Shown piece by piece: positions 27,468 through 35,368 of a DNA stretch of 64,000 bases. The translations under genes and the position numbers were made by a program. The stretch's first letter is position 1, and each line of letters begins with the position of its first letter. The DNA is from Chlamydiae bacterium Ga0074140. Its GTDB lineage: Bacteria > Chlamydiota > Chlamydiia > Chlamydiales > Rhabdochlamydiaceae. The notes under the pieces were generated by a model. That model was not told the origin of the DNA. It ran no database searches and was given only the letters and a program-made list of their open reading frames with translations. The stretch lies in contig LNES01000001.1 in the NCBI GenBank assembly GCA_001464115.1, positions 56,491-120,490 of the forward strand, in the 5' to 3' direction.

Positions 27468-28178
27468 CTATTTGGATAGGTGCTGTTCATCCTTGAAACG
27501 GTACCCCACACCACGAACCGTCTCAATCCAGTTGAACTGGGGTCCAAGTTTTTTTCGCAGGGAGGCGATATGGACGTCGATGTTGCGATCTACAATGAAA
27601 GTGTCATCGTTGTGAACATCGTCCAAAAGTTGATTGCGCGTGAGAACTTTTCCGGGGTTGGCAAGAAGCCGCTTTAAGATCCCGAACTCCGAAAGCGTAA
27701 TCGTGATCGCTTTTTCTCCTTTTCTCAGAAGATAGCGATCGACATCCAGAGAGAACTCTCCAAACGCGAGAACGCGCGTCTGTTTCTCTGGCTCATCTTT
27801 GTTGTTGCGACGCAAAACGGCTTTGATTCGCGAGAAGAGGACCTTGGGAGAAAAGGGTTTTGCAACATAATCGTCGGCACCGAGCTCTAGCCCTAAGACC
27901 ACATCGATCTCATCGCCTTTTGCTGTGAGGATGATCACAGGAATATTTTTCAGATCCGGGCTATTTTTGATCTTACGGCAAACATCAAAGCCGTTTTGAC
28001 CTGGAAGCATAATGTCGAGAATGACGAGGTCTGGTTTCTCACGTTCGATGGCACGGAAGCCATTAATGCCATCAACCTCTACGTGCAACTTGTAGCCGAG
28101 GACCTCTGCCTGCAGCTTGAGTAGCGCCGCGATATCCTCTTCATCTTCGATTAACAAGATCCGCTTTTTCTGGCTCAT
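27468..28178 (-). CDS. OmpR/PhoB-family response regulator
   Basis: Two-domain transcription factor, 236 residues. The receiver has the acidic pair E11/D12, phospho-acceptor D55 (LVILDIMLPGQNGF), T85 and K107 (YVAKPF), so phosphorylation looks possible, unlike chlamydial ChxR, which is known to lack the normal phosphorylation site. The C-terminal winged helix ends with IETVRGVGYRFKDE. The start at 28178 is chosen because GAGGAGAG precedes it; the in-frame extension to 28328 adds 50 non-family residues. No histidine kinase is nearby, so its partner is elsewhere or absent. Confidence 0.93.
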   Translation of the reverse strand: MSQKKRILLIEDEEDIAALLKLQAEVLGYKLHVEVDGINGFRAIEREKPDLVILDIMLPGQNGFDVCRKIKNSPDLKNIPVIILTAKGDEIDVVLGLELGADDYVAKPFSPKVLFSRIKAVLRRNNKDEPEKQTRVLAFGEFSLDVDRYLLRKGEKAITITLSEFGILKRLLANPGKVLTRNQLLDDVHNDDTFIVDRNIDVHIASLRKKLGPQFNWIETVRGVGYRFKDEQHLSK

Positions 28179-28296
28179 GAACTCTCCTCGCATGTAAGAA
28201 AAAAGTGGATTAAAGCACGGAGGGATTTGTGGCGCAAGGGGGGAAGAAAAAACGATAAGCGATGAATGATGATCGGGGGAGAAGAAGAACGGGGGC

Positions 28297-28320
28297 GGGA
28301 ACGTTTCCGCTTGCGTTCCC
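28297..28320 (-). terminator. Hairpin after murI
   Basis: GGGAACG, ten-base loop, CGTTCCC, a 7-bp stem just past the murI stop on the minus strand. The sequence beyond it on that strand is pyrimidine-rich (GTTCTTCTTCTCCCC). A plausible end for the tol-pal-murI transcript. Confidence 0.45.
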
Positions 28321-28341
28321 ATCACCAATTCTTTTTCGGTA

Positions 28342-29136
28342 TTACACAGTCCTGACGTCTTCGATGGGATAGCTCAGAAACTGCTGGCCCAATAGGCGGA
28401 ACTTAGCGGGATCATCAGAGACGTAGAACTGGTAGCGCGGCTGCCCTGTTTGGGAGTTTAGAAGGTTTTCCACGCGGAGGAGTTCTGCAACTTTGTCTGC
28501 ACAAGCTAAGGCTGGATCGATGAGAGCGACCTCTTTGCCTAGCTCCTTTTGGATAAGCGCTTGCATTAGAGGATAATGGGTGCAGCCGAGGAGTGCGGCA
28601 TCGATCTTTTCTTCGCGCAACGGGCGAAGATACTCTTGGATTGCCATCTCTGCTAAAGGGTGGTGTGTGTATCCCTCTTCGACAAGAGGAACAAACAGGG
28701 GACAAGCGATGGCAGAGATACGAGAGTGAGGCAGCTGCTCGCGGATCTTATCTTGATAGACACCCGAAGCGATGGTGGCCCGCGTGCCGAGGATCGCAAT
28801 TTTTTCTTTTCGTTGGAGGCGAGCGAGCTCCTCGACAGCCGGGGGAATCACTCCGATGATCGGCAAAGGAAAAGTAGAGGTGAGCTCATCGAGTGCAAGA
28901 GAGCAGGCCGTGTGGCAGGCGATGACAAGAAGCTTGATCTCTTTGTTCAAGAGAAAGTTAGAACACTCTACCGCATAGCGTAAAACCGTTTCGGGGCTCT
29001 TATTTCCATAGGGAAGTCTTGCTGTGTCGCCGAAGTAGACGATATTTTCGTGAGGAAGAACGCGGCGAATTGCGTTCATGACAGTAAGGCCACCAAAACC
29101 CGAGTCAAAAATCCCAATGTTAGATGGGGGGCTCAC
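28342..29136 (-). CDS. murI: Glutamate racemase
   Basis: Makes D-glutamate for peptidoglycan. The N-terminus has IGIFDSGFGGLTVMNAI, and the two catalytic cysteines lie in VIACHTACS and LLGCTHYPLM. The first site has His where most family members have Asn (ACNTA). The length of 264 is normal. It starts at GTG 29136, which overlaps the stop of the LysM gene as GTGA, so it is coupled to the Tol-Pal operon. Chlamydiae keep a division-linked peptidoglycan, consistent with this placement. Confidence 0.93.
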   Translation of the reverse strand: MSPPSNIGIFDSGFGGLTVMNAIRRVLPHENIVYFGDTARLPYGNKSPETVLRYAVECSNFLLNKEIKLLVIACHTACSLALDELTSTFPLPIIGVIPPAVEELARLQRKEKIAILGTRATIASGVYQDKIREQLPHSRISAIACPLFVPLVEEGYTHHPLAEMAIQEYLRPLREEKIDAALLGCTHYPLMQALIQKELGKEVALIDPALACADKVAELLRVENLLNSQTGQPRYQFYVSDDPAKFRLLGQQFLSYPIEDVRTV

Positions 29137-29759
29137 GGAGAGTCCGGAAGTTGGATCTCTTGACCCACAACGATCCGGTCCGAGGAGAGATCATTCAGTT
29201 GTTTGATCGCTTCGACATTCGTTCCTTGCTGCTTGGCGATCTTTTCGAGAGAGTCGCCCGATTTGATTTTGTATGTTCTGCCATCTGCGGAGGATTTTCC
29301 CTTCAGCATTTGTGAAACTGAAGAGAGGGTGCCTTTGAGTTTCACGATCTCTGCGAGCTTAGCTTCATGCGATGAGATCTCTTGCTGAAGCTCTCTCCAC
29401 TTTTCTTGCTGTTTGGCGATGGTGGAGGTCGTTTGATTGGCGTGCGTAGCCAGCTGCTTTAAATCTGAAACGATGCGCTCTTGATTTTTTTGGAGTTCGA
29501 TAACCTTCCTGTCGAGAGCCGCGAGCTGAGAGCTGAGATCTCCGCTGTTTTTACCAGAAGGTTTGGAGGAGGAGGCGATCTTCTCTTCGAGAAGCTGAAG
29601 ATCAACCTTGCTGCCATTTAGCGCGTGCTTCACGTCGGCAAGTTCGATACGCATCTCTTCTAGAGCGAGGTTGGTCTGTTGAGACCGATCCTCATTCCAA
29701 GAGGTCATGTGGGATGCACAACCGCAAGTAAAAAGTAGTGCAACCCACAAACAGCGCAT
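29133..29759 (-). CDS. Coiled-coil lipoprotein with C-terminal LysM domain
   Basis: 208 residues in the slot after pal, where other bacteria have cpoB/ybgF. The signal peptide ends in a lipobox-like FTCGC. A long coiled-coil region follows (about 25-150), then a LysM domain at the end, YKIKSGDSLEKIAKQQGTN ... VVGQEIQLP. LysM binds peptidoglycan glycan strands. CpoB proteins share the N-terminal coiled coil but end in TPRs, so here the C-terminal half is different. Its position matches the chlamydial gene after pal as I recall it. It would link the outer or inner membrane to peptidoglycan near the Tol-Pal machine. Confidence 0.87.
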   Translation of the reverse strand: MRCLWVALLFTCGCASHMTSWNEDRSQQTNLALEEMRIELADVKHALNGSKVDLQLLEEKIASSSKPSGKNSGDLSSQLAALDRKVIELQKNQERIVSDLKQLATHANQTTSTIAKQQEKWRELQQEISSHEAKLAEIVKLKGTLSSVSQMLKGKSSADGRTYKIKSGDSLEKIAKQQGTNVEAIKQLNDLSSDRIVVGQEIQLPDSP

Positions 29760-29762
29760 GGC

Positions 29763-30410
29763 TTACCTCTGATGAACTTTAAATTCGGCGCGGCGGTTTC
29801 TGTTCCATGAATCTGGACCATGACCAATCTCTGCAGGACGCTCTTTTCCATAGGAGATGGTGTGGATCTGATTCAGGTCTGCACCCTTTTTAACGAGGAG
29901 TGTGCGCACATAGTTTGCGCGTCTTGCACCGAGAGAGAGGTTGTACGCTTCAGGGCCGCGTTCATCGCAATGTCCTTCGACGACAATATGCATATTTGGG
30001 TGGTCTTTGAGATATGCAGCAATCCGGTCAACAGCAGAAAGAGCTTCTTTGCTGCGGAGGATATGATCATCTGTATTGAAGTAGAGCTGGCTAAAGATCG
30101 CAGCGAGTTCTGCAGAGGGCTTGCGGAATTGATCAACTCCAGGAATACCGCCTGATCCGAGATCATTCTTCGCCTGAGGAATCGCTCCATCTGCAAATTG
30201 TGATTTTAGATCCTCTTCGTTTAGAGGGATAAAGTCATCTTGAGCGAGTTCTCCTTGGCCATCATTGCCCCAAAGTGATTGGGAGTTCTTATATCTGTAG
30301 CTTCCTGAGGCAGTGGAGTCATCCCAGGTTTTGTTTTTTTTGCTGCAGCTCGAAAAAATCATCGTGAGAGAGCTGCATGCGAGTGTTATCCATAAAACGT
30401 TCTTTTTCAT
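29763..30410 (-). CDS. pal: Peptidoglycan-associated lipoprotein
   Basis: Outer-membrane lipoprotein of the Tol-Pal system. The lipobox is IFSSC, giving a lipidated Cys at about residue 22. The OmpA-like domain occupies the C-terminal half, with LYFNTDDHIL, HIVVEGHCDERG and YNLSLGARRANYVR, including the Asp and Arg that bind meso-diaminopimelate. The linker between lipid and domain is longer than in E. coli. It lies 13 bases after tolB on the same strand. Confidence 0.94.
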   Translation of the reverse strand: MKKNVLWITLACSSLTMIFSSCSKKNKTWDDSTASGSYRYKNSQSLWGNDGQGELAQDDFIPLNEEDLKSQFADGAIPQAKNDLGSGGIPGVDQFRKPSAELAAIFSQLYFNTDDHILRSKEALSAVDRIAAYLKDHPNMHIVVEGHCDERGPEAYNLSLGARRANYVRTLLVKKGADLNQIHTISYGKERPAEIGHGPDSWNRNRRAEFKVHQR

Positions 30411-30422
30411 ATTTTTCCTCTT

Positions 30423-31778
30423 TTATCTGGGACCCCAAGTGGGATAGTGTTTTTTTCCTTGACCTTTCGAAATCTTAATTGCTTCCGGCTGATTTAGGTT
30501 TACGACAAAAAGTTCTGAAGAGCCGCCGTCTGTTGAGTTAAATACCAGATGCAAGCTATCCGGCGCCCAAGAAGGATTCTCCTTATTTCCAGTGCCAGAT
30601 GTGAGCTGTCTCTCCTCTTTGGTGGCAAAATCGTAAACCCATATTTGCCGCACTCCATTTGTTTTAGCACTATAGGCTAATTTTCTTCCATCAGGAGACC
30701 ATGAAGGGCAAGAATTTTCCGAATTTTGTTTAGAAATCAAAACAGGTTCGGCTCTTTTTTCAGACGGGGTTGCAGAAATCACGTAGACACGCATGCGGCC
30801 ATCTTTGTCGGAGACGAAGGCAACTTTTGATCCGTCTGGGCTAAAGGTAGGTGAAGCTTGTGTTGATTGAGGGAAGGAGAAGAGCTGCACAGGCTTGCCA
30901 ACATCTCCTGTTTGCGGATTGAAGTTTTGGAGAAAGAGATCAGATCTTCCGCTTGCATCACAGATGAAGGCCAACTTGTCACGCTGATGAGAGATAGCGG
31001 GAAGCAGCTGATTTCCTCTTAGGTCTACAAGCCGTCTTCCAACTCCCTCTTTGAGAGAAGCAAGAAAGATTTTGGGCTGACCCAATTTGTAGGAGACGTA
31101 GAGAAAACGGTCGTTCGCGCCAGGGTACTTAGCATTGGCAGGAATGAATACGGGAGTTACGCAGTAGCTACGCTCGCGTGTAATCTGGCGGGCATTACTC
31201 CCATCCCAGTCACACTCCCAAATCTCCGATGTCCATCGGCCGCTATCTGCTTTAACCTCACTTACTTGCATGGCATACAGGATGCGCGTGGAAGCAACGC
31301 CTTCTTGCCCGAAGAGAGTCTTGTGAATGGAATCTGCAAGTCTGTGAATTTGTCGTTTATCTTGTGCGAGGTCTCCTGTAAGCGGGATATCAGAAAAATG
31401 TTTGAGAGAACCAGATTGCGTCGAGAAGACATGTGCAGAAAGGGATTGGTTTGCAACAGTGATCTTGATCGCGTAAGCCACGCCAAAACTTTTCCATTGC
31501 GCAAGAGAGAAGGCCTCTTTGGGCTCGTTTGCAGAGAGAACTTTCTCTTTTTGTTCGCTCGAAGGAAGAACTTTGGTGATGCCGTTATAGTTCAAATCGT
31601 ATTGCAGTGTCGCTTCAAGTTGATTCAGATAGGAGCGATCGAAGGCCGACTGTCCCATAAACTTCCCGACATACACGGGAGAGAGAGAGGCAGCGGTTGC
31701 AAGGTGCACACGGATCTCAGGATTGTCAGCATGCGCCACAGCGCTCAGAAGCAAAAGTAGAGAGAGGCTATATTTCAT
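30423..31778 (-). CDS. tolB: Tol-Pal system protein TolB
   Basis: Periplasmic beta-propeller that binds Pal. It has a Sec signal peptide (MKYSLSLLLLLSAVAHA), an N-terminal domain, and six WD40-like PD40 blades, for example SPTFSPDGSKVAFVSDKDGR, CPSWSPDGRKLAYSAKTNG and NPSWAPDSLHLVFNS. The 451-residue length is typical. The start overlaps the end of the TolA-like gene by 11 bases. Confidence 0.95.
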   Translation of the reverse strand: MKYSLSLLLLLSAVAHADNPEIRVHLATAASLSPVYVGKFMGQSAFDRSYLNQLEATLQYDLNYNGITKVLPSSEQKEKVLSANEPKEAFSLAQWKSFGVAYAIKITVANQSLSAHVFSTQSGSLKHFSDIPLTGDLAQDKRQIHRLADSIHKTLFGQEGVASTRILYAMQVSEVKADSGRWTSEIWECDWDGSNARQITRERSYCVTPVFIPANAKYPGANDRFLYVSYKLGQPKIFLASLKEGVGRRLVDLRGNQLLPAISHQRDKLAFICDASGRSDLFLQNFNPQTGDVGKPVQLFSFPQSTQASPTFSPDGSKVAFVSDKDGRMRVYVISATPSEKRAEPVLISKQNSENSCPSWSPDGRKLAYSAKTNGVRQIWVYDFATKEERQLTSGTGNKENPSWAPDSLHLVFNSTDGGSSELFVVNLNQPEAIKISKGQGKKHYPTWGPR

Positions 31779-32553
31779 TGCAGAATGTCACAATAAATGT
31801 TTCCTGCTTTTTCTTTCCCTCAAGATGAGGAAATCTCAAATGCGGAAGGCTCGCTTCGAGATATTTCCTATTTTTCTCACTTTCGGCTTTTATGACCACA
31901 AGATTTACAAAACTTCCATCCTGTTTTAACGTCAGCTGAATCTTGACCTCCCCATACTCGGGGAGGTTGAGCGTTTGCTTCAAGTAGCCGATGAGAGAGC
32001 GATCATACTCTCCAGATTCTACGCCTACTTCTTCGTTGTCGATTGTGAGGGCAAGAGCGGGTATGGAAGATTTTGATCCCGCCGCTTTTGCAGGAGCTGC
32101 TTTCTTCTGTGGTTTCTCATCGAGTTTGGAGAGACTCTCTTCTAAATCCTGAAGGAGCTTTTTCGACATCTTACCTCTTGTCTCATCAACCGGTTTTTTT
32201 GGGGGAGTCTCCTTTTTCCCTTTGACGATTTTCTTGTCTGCTATCGGTGGGATTTTCTCTGCCTTTTTCGGTGTCTGTGCAGGAGGAGTTGCGGCCTCTT
32301 TCTTCTCTTTCTCTTTTTTTGGCGCCTCTTTGTTTACGGCGACAGGAGCTGCCGCACGGTTAGGACGAGAAGCGGGAGCCGCCTGACGCTCTTTTGGAGC
32401 GGCGGTTTTTTGTGTGATCGTCTTGACGATGAGAGGCTTTGGCGTCTTCTTAATCGGCGAGTTAAAAGAGAGATGCATGTAGACGATGAACAGGAAGTGA
32501 GCTGCAAGAACGATGGCAACGATCGTTCTTTTCGATGGGTCTCCTCCTCTCAT
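31768..32553 (-). CDS. TolA/TonB-like energy-coupling protein
   Basis: Inner-membrane protein, 261 residues: a short basic N-terminus, one membrane anchor (TIVAIVLAAHFLFIVYMHLSF), a long Pro/Lys/Ala/Glu-rich spacer, and a TonB_C-like end (about 170-261) with GYLKQTLNLPEYGEVKIQLTLKQ split as family strands. It would use the TolQ/TolR motor to reach across the periplasm to TolB and Pal. Position between tolR and tolB is the tolA place. Sequence alone does not separate TolA from TonB; gene order favours TolA. Confidence 0.83.
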   Translation of the reverse strand: MRGGDPSKRTIVAIVLAAHFLFIVYMHLSFNSPIKKTPKPLIVKTITQKTAAPKERQAAPASRPNRAAAPVAVNKEAPKKEKEKKEAATPPAQTPKKAEKIPPIADKKIVKGKKETPPKKPVDETRGKMSKKLLQDLEESLSKLDEKPQKKAAPAKAAGSKSSIPALALTIDNEEVGVESGEYDRSLIGYLKQTLNLPEYGEVKIQLTLKQDGSFVNLVVIKAESEKNRKYLEASLPHLRFPHLEGKKKQETFIVTFCNEI

Positions 32554-32556
32554 TCG

Positions 32557-32979
32557 TTACCCAGGTTGTAAGATGATGTCTAGCTGCTCAAAACCTGCAA
32601 GTTCAACCGCATTCTTTACGGTTTGATAGGTGCCAAAGTGTGCTTTTTTGTCATGGAACAGTTGAGGGATCCGATTTGGATAGTTCTTTTTGGCGATTTT
32701 TAAGAAGTGGAGGAGGTCTTCACTAGTGAGATGCTTGCCATTCAGCCAGATCGTATCATCCGCATGGACATGAATCGCGAGTGGGCTGCTCTCTTGAACG
32801 ATTGTCATCTCCTTGGAATCTTTTTGGGCAGCCGAGGCAAGTTGGATCCGATCGAGTTCAAGGAGAGGAGCGATGATGATGAACATGATCAGCACAACGA
32901 AAACCACATCGATGAGCGGCGTCAAGTTCATCGTCGGCTCTTCGACGGTCTCTCCAGCTGTCGGGCGGCGGCGTTTCAT
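32557..32979 (-). CDS. ExbD/TolR-type motor protein
   Basis: Single-pass inner-membrane protein of 140 residues. After MNLTPLIDVVFVVLIMFIII comes the membrane helix that carries the essential proton-conducting Asp (D in LIDVVFV), then a periplasmic domain. It works with the TolQ/ExbB protein encoded three bases upstream. By gene order it is TolR-like. Confidence 0.94.
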   Translation of the reverse strand: MKRRRPTAGETVEEPTMNLTPLIDVVFVVLIMFIIIAPLLELDRIQLASAAQKDSKEMTIVQESSPLAIHVHADDTIWLNGKHLTSEDLLHFLKIAKKNYPNRIPQLFHDKKAHFGTYQTVKNAVELAGFEQLDIILQPG

Positions 32980-32981
32980 GG

Positions 32982-33746
32982 TTATAATTTTGGGTTGCGG
33001 TATTGCATTTCTACTTGAGAGAGAAGGAGATAGAGAAAATCTTCCATATCAGATGTCAGATTGTGAAAGAAGTTTTTCAAGTAGTTGTAGGCAACGAGTG
33101 CAGGGATCGCAATCACAAGACCAAGAATTGTCGTTGCGAGCGCTGTCGAAAGACCACTGAGCACTGCCGCGTTCGAACTAGCCGCAGCACCCCCGTGCAA
33201 CTCTCCGAAGGAGATCAAGATTCCCCAGACAGTGCCGAGGAGTCCCAAAAATGGAGCGAGCGTCACAATCGTTGAGAGGATGAACAGGTTGTGATTGAGT
33301 AGTTTGCTCTGCGAAGAGATCGTGGTGAGAACCTGTGATTCAATGAGCTCTAGATCTTTTGAGGAGAGATAAACGGCAACGTTACCACCCTCTTCTTGCG
33401 ATGAAAAGAAGCGATTCTTGTTCAAAACATCGATCGATTTTTGCTTGAGTGTCATGAAAATTTGTGCAAAGGGGTGTGGGGTCGACGCTTTAGCGGGTTT
33501 AGGAAGATTTGTCGCATCGAGCGCAAAAAGAGGATGTGTGTTCTGCTCGATCGCCTGTTGAAATGCCAAAGAGACTCGTTTCACATGACGCGCGGTGCGC
33601 ATCTTGTACAGAAGAACAATCCAACAAATGGCGGACAGCAGAAAAAGCCCCAAAAAGATCAACTTTCCAAAGAAATCTGACTGTGAATAAGCGGTAAGAA
33701 AAACATTAGCTGCTAGCATAGGCTTGTGTCTATTGGGAATTACCAT
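32982..33746 (-). CDS. ExbB/TolQ-type motor protein
   Basis: MotA/TolQ/ExbB family protein with three membrane segments: one near the N-terminus (FFGKLIFLGLFLLSAICWIVLLY) and two in the conserved C-terminal domain (NLFILSTIVTLAPFLGLLGTVWGI and ALATTILGLVIAIPALVAY). The conserved LLGTVWGI and ATTILGLVIAIPA motifs form the proton path with TolR. It heads the Tol-Pal run on the minus strand. Start is unsure between ATG 33746 and ATG 33719; the second better resembles related N-termini. Confidence 0.94.
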   Translation of the reverse strand: MVIPNRHKPMLAANVFLTAYSQSDFFGKLIFLGLFLLSAICWIVLLYKMRTARHVKRVSLAFQQAIEQNTHPLFALDATNLPKPAKASTPHPFAQIFMTLKQKSIDVLNKNRFFSSQEEGGNVAVYLSSKDLELIESQVLTTISSQSKLLNHNLFILSTIVTLAPFLGLLGTVWGILISFGELHGGAAASSNAAVLSGLSTALATTILGLVIAIPALVAYNYLKNFFHNLTSDMEDFLYLLLSQVEMQYRNPKL

Positions 33747-33903
33747 TATGCATAACGCACTCGGTCGTCTGTTGTCAACTCAAGAGAAAAAGATGAGGTG
33801 AGATAGTGTCTGGATACGAAAAAACTTCTCTACTAGTGTTTTGTTCTCTCTTTACGCAAGGCAAGTTGATATGCAATAATGCGCCATCTTTCTGGAGAGG
33901 CGC

Positions 33904-34236
33904 ATGAGTAGAACTATTGCAGCTGTTATCACCGCAATTACTGGAGACCGAGTCGTTATTGGAGAAGCTGAGTTAAAACACGCAAAAGAAGAACACTTTT
34001 CAATCCTGCCGACGGATATTCTTTTAGAACTTATCGAAAGAATTTTGAAAGACCCGACAAAAATTTTCAAACAAGAAAAACTTCATCAGTATCACCTTTT
34101 TTATCGACTTGACAATCGCAAGTATCTGGTAGTAATTGTAAAGCAGACTGAGACTGGGAATTATTTCTCGTCGATGTATTCTACGGGACATTCTATTCGC
34201 AATAGTCACAAGGGGCTAAAAGAGGTCAAGCCGTGA
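33904..34236 (+). CDS. Small protein, possible RelE/barnase-like toxin
   Basis: 110 residues, not recognised with certainty. It has a basic-to-mixed helix followed by strands, YHLFYRLDNRKYLVVIVKQT, then YFSSMYSTGHSIRNSHKG. The order helix, KDPTKIF turn, strand with VVIVK, then an aromatic S/T-Y-S/T-x-x-SI ending resembles phage-type barnase/RelE-like nucleases that close with a TaY motif. It starts after GGAGAG and its stop overlaps the next start as GTGA. The coupling and size suit a toxin-antitoxin pair; the toxin call is inference. Confidence 0.6.
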   Translation: MSRTIAAVITAITGDRVVIGEAELKHAKEEHFSILPTDILLELIERILKDPTKIFKQEKLHQYHLFYRLDNRKYLVVIVKQTETGNYFSSMYSTGHSIRNSHKGLKEVKP

Positions 34237-34577
34237 AGAAAGAGAAGATATTTTTTCATCCTATCGATGGATCAGGGCCCTTGACCATTTCGTGGAGCTC
34301 CGGACCTAAAGGGGATGCCATAGAAGCGAAGCAGGGAAATGGGGTTGGGTTTTTTTCTGAACGTGGAGATCTGCTATGCGTGATTTTTGACGAAGTAGAG
34401 GCCGACAAAGATCAGCAAACCCTCAAATTCGATCGGGATGTTATTGAAATCCGTGTAAAAAACGGTCGAGTTACGCACTTCATGCGCAAGAGCTCAGTAA
34501 TACCTCGTACACGAAAAGGACGCTCTAAGCCAAGAACTATTCCAAAGAAAAAAAGGTCTGTTGCGAATACTCGCTGA
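34233..34577 (+). CDS. Small protein coupled to the preceding gene, possible antitoxin
   Basis: 114 residues starting at GTG 34233 inside the preceding stop. The first two thirds look like a small beta-rich domain (GDLLCVIFDEVEADKDQQ, then VIEIRVKNGRVTHFM) loosely like DUF2283-type partners; the last 30 residues are very basic (RTRKGRSKPRTIPKKKR). The basic tail could bind DNA or RNA. It ends seven bases before tatD. I cannot name it; antitoxin is a guess from arrangement. Confidence 0.6.
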   Translation: MKKEKIFFHPIDGSGPLTISWSSGPKGDAIEAKQGNGVGFFSERGDLLCVIFDEVEADKDQQTLKFDRDVIEIRVKNGRVTHFMRKSSVIPRTRKGRSKPRTIPKKKRSVANTR

Positions 34578-34583
34578 GGCCTC

Positions 34584-35357
34584 ATGATAGATACGCACGC
34601 TCACTTAACCGTCGAACCTCTTGTTGCCGATGTCGACGCCGTTGCCTTGCGCGCGAAGGAGCGCGGATTGCAGAAGATCGTCAACATCTGCATCGACGAA
34701 AAGAGCTTGCTGGAGGGACTTGAGCTTGCAAAGCGGCATCCCTGGATTTTTAATGCAGCTGCCACAACACCTCATGATGTGGAAAAAGAGGGGGAGTCGT
34801 TTTTCCCCCTGGTCGAAAAGCATCTGAAGCAGCTTGTTGCGATTGGCGAAACGGGTCTCGACTATTTTTACGCGCACTCACCTAAAGAGATTCAGCAGAA
34901 GTTTTTGCGTAAATATCTTCTGCTTACGAAAAGGTCGGGCCTGCCGCTCATTTTTCACTGCAGAGACGCATTTGCCGATCTCTTTGCAATCGTCGATGAG
35001 GTGGCTCCGAAACATCCAGCAATTCTCCACTGTTTTACAGGAACTTTGGATGAGGCAAAAGGGTGCTTGAAGCGCGGCTGGATGATCTCTTTTTCAGGGA
35101 TCGTCACCTTCAAAAAGTCGGAGGCTCTTCGTGCAGTAGTAAAGGAGATCCCTCTTCAAAATCTACTCGTGGAAACAGATGCTCCTTATCTCGCACCACA
35201 AAGCAAGCGCGGAAGCGTGAATGAGCCTGCGTTTATTATGGAAACTGTAGAGATGATCGCTGCGTTGAAAGGCATTTCCACTCAAGAGATGATCAAGATC
35301 GCAGCGGATAATGCGATTAAATTTTTTCCTTTTTCAAAAGTTGAGCGCGGTGTTTAA
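34584..35357 (+). CDS. tatD: TatD-family metal-dependent hydrolase/DNase
   Basis: TIM-barrel nuclease of 257 residues. Metal ligands are visible in IDTHAHLTVEP, AIGETGLDY, PLIFHCRDAF, ILHCFTG and LLVETDAPYLAPQSKRG. Family members have 3'-5' exonuclease or deoxyribonuclease activity in DNA repair. It precedes sdhC by 11 bases; tatD next to sdhCAB also occurs in Chlamydia as I recall it. Confidence 0.93.
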   Translation: MIDTHAHLTVEPLVADVDAVALRAKERGLQKIVNICIDEKSLLEGLELAKRHPWIFNAAATTPHDVEKEGESFFPLVEKHLKQLVAIGETGLDYFYAHSPKEIQQKFLRKYLLLTKRSGLPLIFHCRDAFADLFAIVDEVAPKHPAILHCFTGTLDEAKGCLKRGWMISFSGIVTFKKSEALRAVVKEIPLQNLLVETDAPYLAPQSKRGSVNEPAFIMETVEMIAALKGISTQEMIKIAADNAIKFFPFSKVERGV

Positions 35358-35368
35358 TACGAAAGTTG

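Noticed and set aside
28179..28328. 50-residue N-terminal extension of the response regulator
   Set aside because: A strong Shine-Dalgarno lies before ATG 28178, and the extension is Pro/Phe-rich and unlike a receiver domain.
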